Source of the DNA: Candolleomyces eurysporus
Taxonomy: Eukaryota; Basidiomycota; Agaricomycetes; Agaricales; Psathyrellaceae
Length of the DNA stretch: 13,762 nt
Assembly (NCBI GenBank): GCA_027579435.1
Contig: JANBPK010001730.1
Location: 1 to 13,762 of the forward strand
Direction of reading: 5' to 3'
The position numbers and the translations under genes were made by a program. This document shows, piece after piece, positions 8,761 through 13,762 of the stretch (within the stretch, counting starts at the first letter, position 1; each line of letters begins with the position of its first letter). The notes under the pieces were generated by a model. It was not told the origin of the DNA, did not search any database, and worked only from the letters and a program-made list of their open reading frames with translations.

Positions 8761-11151
8761 TCACAGTTCTCCACATCTCTTTTCGGACTCAGGGGACCGG
8801 GGAGGGGTTGGGCCCTCCTCAGGCCCCTCGTCTTCCTTGCTCTGATCCTGTTCATCTGCGCCATCCAGATGGGAAGGGACATATGAAGGTTCAGCGATCG
8901 TGAGTCCATGTGTCGTATGTCTTTCCTCCCACTTATCAAAATAAGATTTCACAATATCTGCCAACTCTTGCTCGTGGAGCTCATCCTCGAGAAGAAAAAT
9001 TAGTGCAAGGTTCCAAAGGAATACAATGAAAAGAGATGCATACTTTTAAACGTCGGATAGCCGCAAGCGTAAACTGCGCCCATTTGCCCCGCATAGGATC
9101 GCCATCCCCTCGTTTTCCGAAATCTGTATCAAGGATGCCCCATCCATTATTGCGGGTGAAACTTATAAGTTGCGGATCGTCGATATGAGCGACTCCGTCA
9201 TTGGAGTAGTATACCAGCGTGTTGAGCATCCCCCGACAGCTAACTGATCGAAAAAGGTTGGCTCGGTGACTTGACAAAACGCCAGTGGGGAACGGCAACT
9301 CACAAAAATCCAAGAAATAGTCTTCATGCTGGAGTACCTGATGAAGACAGGAGTCTACCACGTATTTGCAAACACGCGTTTCCGGAACGAATAAGTGTTC
9401 AGCACGAGTATTGCTGTCCAAAAACTCGGAGAATGATTGGTGGTAAAAATGAATCTGCTGCCACGCCTCGGTAAAGTTCGGTTCTTGACGAAAGTATACG
9501 AGTGAGTGCAGGTCAGCAAAAAGGACTTCATTACTGCCTTCTTCGAGGCCGATGATTTCATCGAAATGTTGAGTGCTAGATTGGAGGCCGAAGCGAGCGT
9601 TGGAATTCAGTTGGTGTGCCCGGATAAGTAAGAGAAAATCTCATCCTCGGTTGGTGTCAATTGCCTCGTACAATTCCTTCGCGGTGGAAAGAATGTTTCT
9701 GTAAAGAATATCGAGGGCTTCAAATGGCCGAGCCTGTTGATCACCATCAGGTGTCCAGTTCACGATTGTCCGGAGTCTCTCCACTGGGGAACTGCGGCGC
9801 TCCGACATGTATTTGACTACCGTTGCAGCATAAACGAACTGTCCTGAAGCTGCCGCCACGAGCTTCTCGATGTCTTCCTCCGTGGGCCATAGACGAGACT
9901 GCGCTCGGCGGTCGCGGCTTCGGCTTCCCAGATCGCGAAGTCTCCTCTGCAAGTAACGACGAATATCTCCCGTCGCGTCATACTTGTCGCTGAGCTTGAT
10001 GTGGTATGCGAGTTGGTAGAGGTAGCCTTCGGGCTCCGAGTCCAGCGCGCTGCGGACGGCCCATTCTGGTCTGCTGGCGATGAAAATGCGGAAAGGGAGA
10101 TCGTTGTCGAGAAGGCAATGTTTGATAGTAGATAGCAGTTCCGCTTGCTTTTCTTCCCCGGAACATTCATCGAGGCCATCAATCAGGATGACATGGGGGA
10201 ATGTATCACGATCGAGTTCTCCGCTCGCGCAGAGCTGCTTGAAGGGGATGACTACAAGGGTGTCCATCTGAATCTTGATTTTCTTCTTGAAGATGAGCGG
10301 ATCTTGTTCAATGGTCTTTGCGATGGTATCACGGAGGGCAGAATGGCGTAGACCTAGCTGGCAAGCAATGGTCGGTACGATGTGGGTTAAGTCGTTTCGA
10401 GTGGGGTCTCCAGCGGAAAAGAAGAACGCCGAGCCGAGGATATTAGAATCTGAGCATCGCTCAGCTATCGTTTGTTGTAGCGCCGATTTGCCCGCTCCCG
10501 CTGCACCGGTCATACAAAGCAAACGTTGGGGGGCTTCACGATCTTGGATCCAGTCCACGAGTTCCTCGGTAACCTCGACACGAGTATCTTCATCGCATTT
10601 TGGTGGGTCAAATCGTGCACTGGAGTCATGGAGAGCATTCGATGCAATGTTTTTCAACAGCATCTTCCAGCCTGTTAAATCAGAGCAAATGGTTGAGAGT
10701 CGTTCGCTAGGGAAGATTCCGCAAACGCGCCCATGGACGTACCATCTATCCGATTACTCTGGGCGGTTTGAACATGGTGGACATGCTGGGATGAATCGAT
10801 GTTGATGCTCTCCACGTTAAACTTCTGTGAGTTCGGGAACATTGATACGGACGCGGTCCGCTCCACAGGTGATGGGTTTCTGTAAGCGCTTGCCCCCGTG
10901 GATGGGCCCACATCGGAATGAGGCAGGAATAGATGCTCGGTTGCGGCGACCGGAGTCGCAGGGCCCATAATAGAGCCTCCCGGATCTTCTAACGGAGCTG
11001 AGGCATGAAGTAGGCTTGGCAGGCCTTCCACAGTCAGCAGATTATGAGAAGCTGGCTGCTCGTCTCTGTGGCGCACTTTGGAGGAGGAGAACAGGGAGCC
11101 GAAGCCACCAACGATGGACTTGAACCCGCTTTTCTTGGGCTTTGGGGGCAT
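8761..11151 (-). pseudogene. NACHT-domain NTPase, NLR-like (NACHT-3), premature stop
   Basis: This is the tandem paralogue of NACHT-2 with the same four-exon plan: 11151-10743, 10671-9304, 9243-9044 and 8985-8761. Introns are 71, 60 and 58 nt, starting gtacgt, gtgagt and gtatgc and ending cag, cag and gag. The whole frame would be 733 codons long, but codon 480 is TGA (9643-9641) where NACHT-1 and NACHT-2 have CGC (Arg). Everything after it is open to the normal stop. Translation from the ATG gives at most 479 residues: N-terminal region, Walker A GAAGAGKS at 192-199 and Walker B ILIDGLDEC at 298-306. The post-NACHT helical region and acidic tail are lost. The LINE abuts its leader, leaving 14 bp of the original 5' flank, so the native promoter has probably been displaced. 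A functional truncated ATPase cannot be excluded, and a sequencing error at one base is possible. Confidence 0.8.
9641..9643 (-). other. In-frame TGA in NACHT-3 exon 2
   Basis: The minus-strand frame reads DTNRG, stop, DFLLLIRAHQ. NACHT-2 reads DTNRGRDFVLLIRAHQ and NACHT-1 has GRDFLLLFRAHH. The paralogues use CGC, so two base changes separate CGC from TGA, most simply CGC to CGA to TGA. No gt-ag pair nearby would remove the codon as an intron without breaking the conserved frame. Confidence 0.85.
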
Positions 11152-11165
11152 ACGGGCAACCACAG

Positions 11166-13592
11166 AGACTAAGCCGAATTTTGGGTGCCTACTATGGGTA
11201 CCACCTACCTCAGGGAGATGTATGGCAACCGACAGTAGAGAAAGTCAAAGCTACCTTACAAAGGTGGAATCGGACAAGACCAACTATCATAGGACGGAGC
11301 AGGGCTGCCTCAGCAATTCTGGGGAGCCTCACCCAATATCTGACACGAGTACAAGGCATGCCGAGCGAGACCCTTAGGACACTCGAGAAGGCCATCGACG
11401 ACTTTGTCTATGCAAAAGGAGGAAATAGGAAACAAAACACCGTTGGCATAGAGACATTAAAACTATCGAACGAAGATGGCAGCCTCAAATTACTGGACCT
11501 TAAGGCAAGGAATGAGGCAATAGAACTGATGAAATTGAGAACCCTCCTGATGCCGGAAACTGGGCGCATACCAACATGGGTCAAACTAGCCAGCCAGATA
11601 CTAACACGGGAATCAACGGCCAAGTATAAGAAGGCAGTAGGACATGCCTTCGGGGAGAACCCCTTCCTCCAGACATGGGAAGTGAACCTACACTCAAACA
11701 TGTTGCCCAAGAGCCTACGCAGGATGATGAAAACCGCAAGAAAACACAGAGTCGAACTCGCACCGGCAACAGTCACAAAACCGCTAGCCCAACAGATGCC
11801 TTTCTGGTTCCACAGAGGTCATAGAGCAGGGAAAAACCGAGTCTACAATGACCAGTGGGCCCAGTGCCACCGCCATACACACCACTTCACGATCACCAAG
11901 CAGATGGTGGACCATGTGACAAAGAACGACCGAAACGACCACCAAAACCACGACAATTGCGACTACTACGCCTGCTATGAGGACAGGCTGGCAGGCTGCG
12001 AGAATCCAATACAGTGCAGAAAGGGAGCGGACTCCAAAATAAAGGCGCTCGAAAGTACGTGGGACCCAAGAAGGCTGCCAAATACACCTCCAACAGACAC
12101 AGAACCCCGAGAAGAGGGAGACGACCAAGCAGGATCCAGGAGGATACTAATACCAATACCTGATGTTGAAGATGACCCCAAGAGTAGCATCAGGGCCTTC
12201 TCGTCCAAGGATGTTCAGAATGGCATCACCAATCAAACCGACGTTCAGGACGGGATGGATTGGAATGAAATGGAAGTGATAGCCTACACCGACGGCTCAT
12301 GTGAACACAATGGCACTAAGGATGCGCGGGCAGGCAGTGGAATTTGGTATGGCCACGAGGACCCGAGGAACACCAGATTGAGGCTCCCAGACAACCTGGC
12401 ATCGAATAATGCGGGAGAGCTAGTGGCAGCACTGATAGTCATGAGGCAGAACCGGAGCACAAAGGAACTCACAATTATAAGTGACTCGCAATACACGATA
12501 AATGCCATAACCCTGGATATACATGACTGGGCTGACCAGGGGTTCATAGGGAAAGCGAATAAGCTGATATTGGCAAATCTATACCATGAAATTCTGAACC
12601 ACAAGGGCAAGATAAGGGTGGAAAAAGTAAAAGGCCACAGCGGAAACGAAGGAAACGATGGGGCAGATAAACTGGCAGCGGAGGGGGCTGCCAGGGAATT
12701 GCACGACAGGATTGACCTCTCCCCTGGAGCCGAAGTCCTAAAAATGGGCGCAAAGCTCCAAAAGATGACCCAGTCAGCGCTCTATAAAGGGATAGTCAGC
12801 GAACAAGATGAGCGCAGAGAGAACAGACGGCGTACGACTCAGCGGAATATAGAAGTCATCCAGAACACGCTGGAAGAAGTGAATGGGGCAACCCCCGGAG
12901 CCGAGAAAATATGGCTCTCACTAAAGAGAGGCCCAACGCTGACGGCCAAGGTGAGAGCCTTCCTCTGGAAGGCCATCCACGGAGCCCACAAGGTAGGACA
13001 CTTCTGGCGACATACAAGGGTGGCCGACCGGTTTATGCCTTGCGTGCATTGCGACGTCGAAGTTGAAACACTAGAGCACATATTGACGAGCTGTAAGGTC
13101 TCCGGCCAGGATGTTGTCTGGAAGGAAGTAAAACAACTATGGTCGAGAACAGGGCTCCCATGGGTAAACGTAACAATGGGAGTGATACTTGGGATTGGCA
13201 CAGTAGACATTAAGAACAACAGGAGGCAAACGCTCTCCGGCGCTACAAGGCTGTACCGCATCCTAGTGTCCGAGGCAGTGTACCTAATCTGGCTCACGTG
13301 CTGCAGATGGAGGATAGGCGACGAGGAGGATCCGAGCAGGCTCCAGAGTGCCAACCAAATCCGACAGCAGTGGTATAACGTCATAAACAGACGCCTAACC
13401 CACGACAGGATCCTGACAAACAAAAGAGCCTACAAAGGGAAGGCCCTGCGATCCAAACTTATCATGAGAACATGGGAGCCAGTTCTCAGGCATGAACAGG
13501 GAGGCGATGTGCTCCCGCCTGACTGGACAGTGAACTTGGGGGTTTTAGTGGGTATTGGTAGGACCAGGAGACCACCGGGGAGGAACAGATAA
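11166..13592 (+). CDS. LINE ORF2 3' part: RT thumb, Cys-rich region, RNase H, zinc knuckle (5'-partial)
   Basis: One uninterrupted frame of 809 codons includes the TAA at 13590-13592. Codon numbers here count from 11142, where the open frame begins by chance in NACHT-3 sequence. Codons 9-200 are the RT connection/thumb region (MPSETLRTLEKAIDDFVY, LLDLKARNEAIELMKLR). Codons about 225-300 are His/Cys-rich, ending CYEDRLAGCENPIQC, a pattern I associate with Agaricomycete Tad1-type elements. RNase H covers about 378-515 with catalytic Asp384 (YTDGS), Glu426 (NNAGEL), Asp448 (ISDSQY), His499 and Asp509 (KGHSGNEGNDGAD), so all expected residues are present. The zinc knuckle is CX2CX8HX4C at 634-651. 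Without the RT core and a start codon it should not be autonomous, and probably is not translated. The intact frame indicates a recent insertion. Confidence 0.85.
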   Translation, partial: RLSRILGAYYGYHLPQGDVWQPTVEKVKATLQRWNRTRPTIIGRSRAASAILGSLTQYLTRVQGMPSETLRTLEKAIDDFVYAKGGNRKQNTVGIETLKLSNEDGSLKLLDLKARNEAIELMKLRTLLMPETGRIPTWVKLASQILTRESTAKYKKAVGHAFGENPFLQTWEVNLHSNMLPKSLRRMMKTARKHRVELAPATVTKPLAQQMPFWFHRGHRAGKNRVYNDQWAQCHRHTHHFTITKQMVDHVTKNDRNDHQNHDNCDYYACYEDRLAGCENPIQCRKGADSKIKALESTWDPRRLPNTPPTDTEPREEGDDQAGSRRILIPIPDVEDDPKSSIRAFSSKDVQNGITNQTDVQDGMDWNEMEVIAYTDGSCEHNGTKDARAGSGIWYGHEDPRNTRLRLPDNLASNNAGELVAALIVMRQNRSTKELTIISDSQYTINAITLDIHDWADQGFIGKANKLILANLYHEILNHKGKIRVEKVKGHSGNEGNDGADKLAAEGAARELHDRIDLSPGAEVLKMGAKLQKMTQSALYKGIVSEQDERRENRRRTTQRNIEVIQNTLEEVNGATPGAEKIWLSLKRGPTLTAKVRAFLWKAIHGAHKVGHFWRHTRVADRFMPCVHCDVEVETLEHILTSCKVSGQDVVWKEVKQLWSRTGLPWVNVTMGVILGIGTVDIKNNRRQTLSGATRLYRILVSEAVYLIWLTCCRWRIGDEEDPSRLQSANQIRQQWYNVINRRLTHDRILTNKRAYKGKALRSKLIMRTWEPVLRHEQGGDVLPPDWTVNLGVLVGIGRTRRPPGRNR

Positions 13593-13762
13593 CACTCCAT
13601 AGAGGCGTGCCTGCCTGAGCCCCACACTGCGTAAAAGCATTTCCCCCAACAGTGGACCGAAACCGAAGAACCATCTATTATGGCAAGACCTGTCTTGCGA
13701 TCCAGCTGGCAGAAGAGGAGGCACTCCTGTGCCACTCGACTACCATGTAGCTCCACAAAAAA
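13593..13762 (+). other. LINE 3' UTR and start of poly(A) tail
   Basis: The 164 bases between the ORF2 stop and the terminal A run contain no further open frame of note. Sequence such as ctccacaaaaaa closes the element. In LINEs this region is recognised by the element's own reverse transcriptase during insertion. No stem-loop was established by reading. The tail may continue past the window. Confidence 0.6.

Larger units (their letters stand above)
8761..11165 (-). repeat. Tandem duplicate containing NACHT-3 (pairs with 5994-8450)
   Basis: The homologous unit spans all exons and introns, about 40 bases beyond the stop codon, and 14 bases of leader upstream of the ATG (gggcaaccacag in both). 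At 11165/11166 the match ends abruptly where LINE sequence begins; the other copy continues past 8450. Counting by eye over about 340 residues of the NACHT part gives about 45 differences (about 87% identity). Exon lengths differ by only a few codons. Confidence 0.85.
11166..13762 (+). mobile_element. 5'-truncated Tad1-like non-LTR retrotransposon (LINE)
   Basis: The left boundary is set by the break in homology between the NACHT-2 and NACHT-3 leaders. The element enters directly into coding sequence for the region after the reverse-transcriptase fingers and palm (RILGAYYG, W-x-P-x-x-x-K-x-x-x-x-L-x-x-W). The 5' UTR, ORF1, endonuclease and RT catalytic core are absent. This is the usual outcome of target-primed reverse transcription that stops early. 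The right end is a run of six A at 13757-13762, at the window edge, consistent with a poly(A) tail. The target-site duplication would lie beyond the window and cannot be seen. The family is placed as Tad1-like from domain order (RT, RNase H, C-terminal zinc knuckle) and a fungal host. Confidence 0.85.

Noticed and set aside
10275..10805. 176-codon plus-strand open frame
   Set aside because: It is antisense to NACHT-3 exon 2, intron 1 and exon 1, where the minus-strand coding is conserved with two paralogues.
11142..11165. Extension of the LINE reading frame 8 codons into the NACHT-3 leader
   Set aside because: This part matches the NACHT-2 first exon and leader on the other strand; the open frame there is coincidence and has no ATG.
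1..13762. tRNA, rRNA, CRISPR or bacterial operon features
   Set aside because: No cloverleaf with conserved A and B boxes, no regularly spaced short repeats and no bacterial-type ribosome binding sites were seen; introns mark the region as eukaryotic.

Overview
The window looks like an accessory region of an agaricomycete (mushroom-forming basidiomycete) genome. This rests on three things: three NACHT-NTPase genes of the Agaricomycete NLR-like type, short spliceosomal introns of 58-80 nt at conserved positions, and a Tad1-like LINE. The organism is inferred from protein families; there is no species-level marker. Two single N bases (981 and 2920) show that this is assembled draft sequence.

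Layout, left to right. (A) 1-615 (+) is the 3' part of a Ser/Gly/Arg-rich, probably disordered protein of unknown function, followed by a 3' flank up to about 1070. 1071-2032 has no convincing gene, only a weak minus-strand open frame. (NACHT-1) 2033-4417 (+) is a four-exon NACHT gene whose reading frame is interrupted only by the N at 2920. (B) 4863-5520 (+) is a decayed second copy of unit A, with remnants possibly reaching back to about 4478; its homologous 3' flank runs to about 5960. (NACHT-2) 8436-5994 (-) is an intact four-exon gene with a 746-residue model. (NACHT-3) 11151-8761 (-) is its tandem, head-to-tail paralogue, about 87% identical in the NACHT part, with every splice site kept but a premature TGA at 9643-9641. 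(LINE) 11166-13762 (+) is a 5'-truncated non-LTR retrotransposon with an intact thumb / Cys-rich / RNase H / zinc-knuckle reading frame, ending in a poly(A) run at the window edge. It is inserted 14 bp upstream of the NACHT-3 start codon.

The three NACHT genes share the architecture: basic N-terminus, disordered linker, short Gly/Asn/Ile-rich motif, NACHT ATPase, helical region, charged tail. I see no WD40, ankyrin or TPR repeats after the NACHT domain in any of them. Fungal proteins of this class are thought to act as STAND-type switches in non-self recognition and regulated cell death. Nothing in this window proves that role here. The region reads as a birth-and-death cluster: an older duplication (NACHT-1 versus 2/3, and A versus B), a recent tandem duplication (2 and 3) with a probable gene-conversion tract, and inactivation of NACHT-3 by a nonsense change and a retrotransposon in its 5' leader. 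I found no tRNA, rRNA, CRISPR array or bacterial-type operon.
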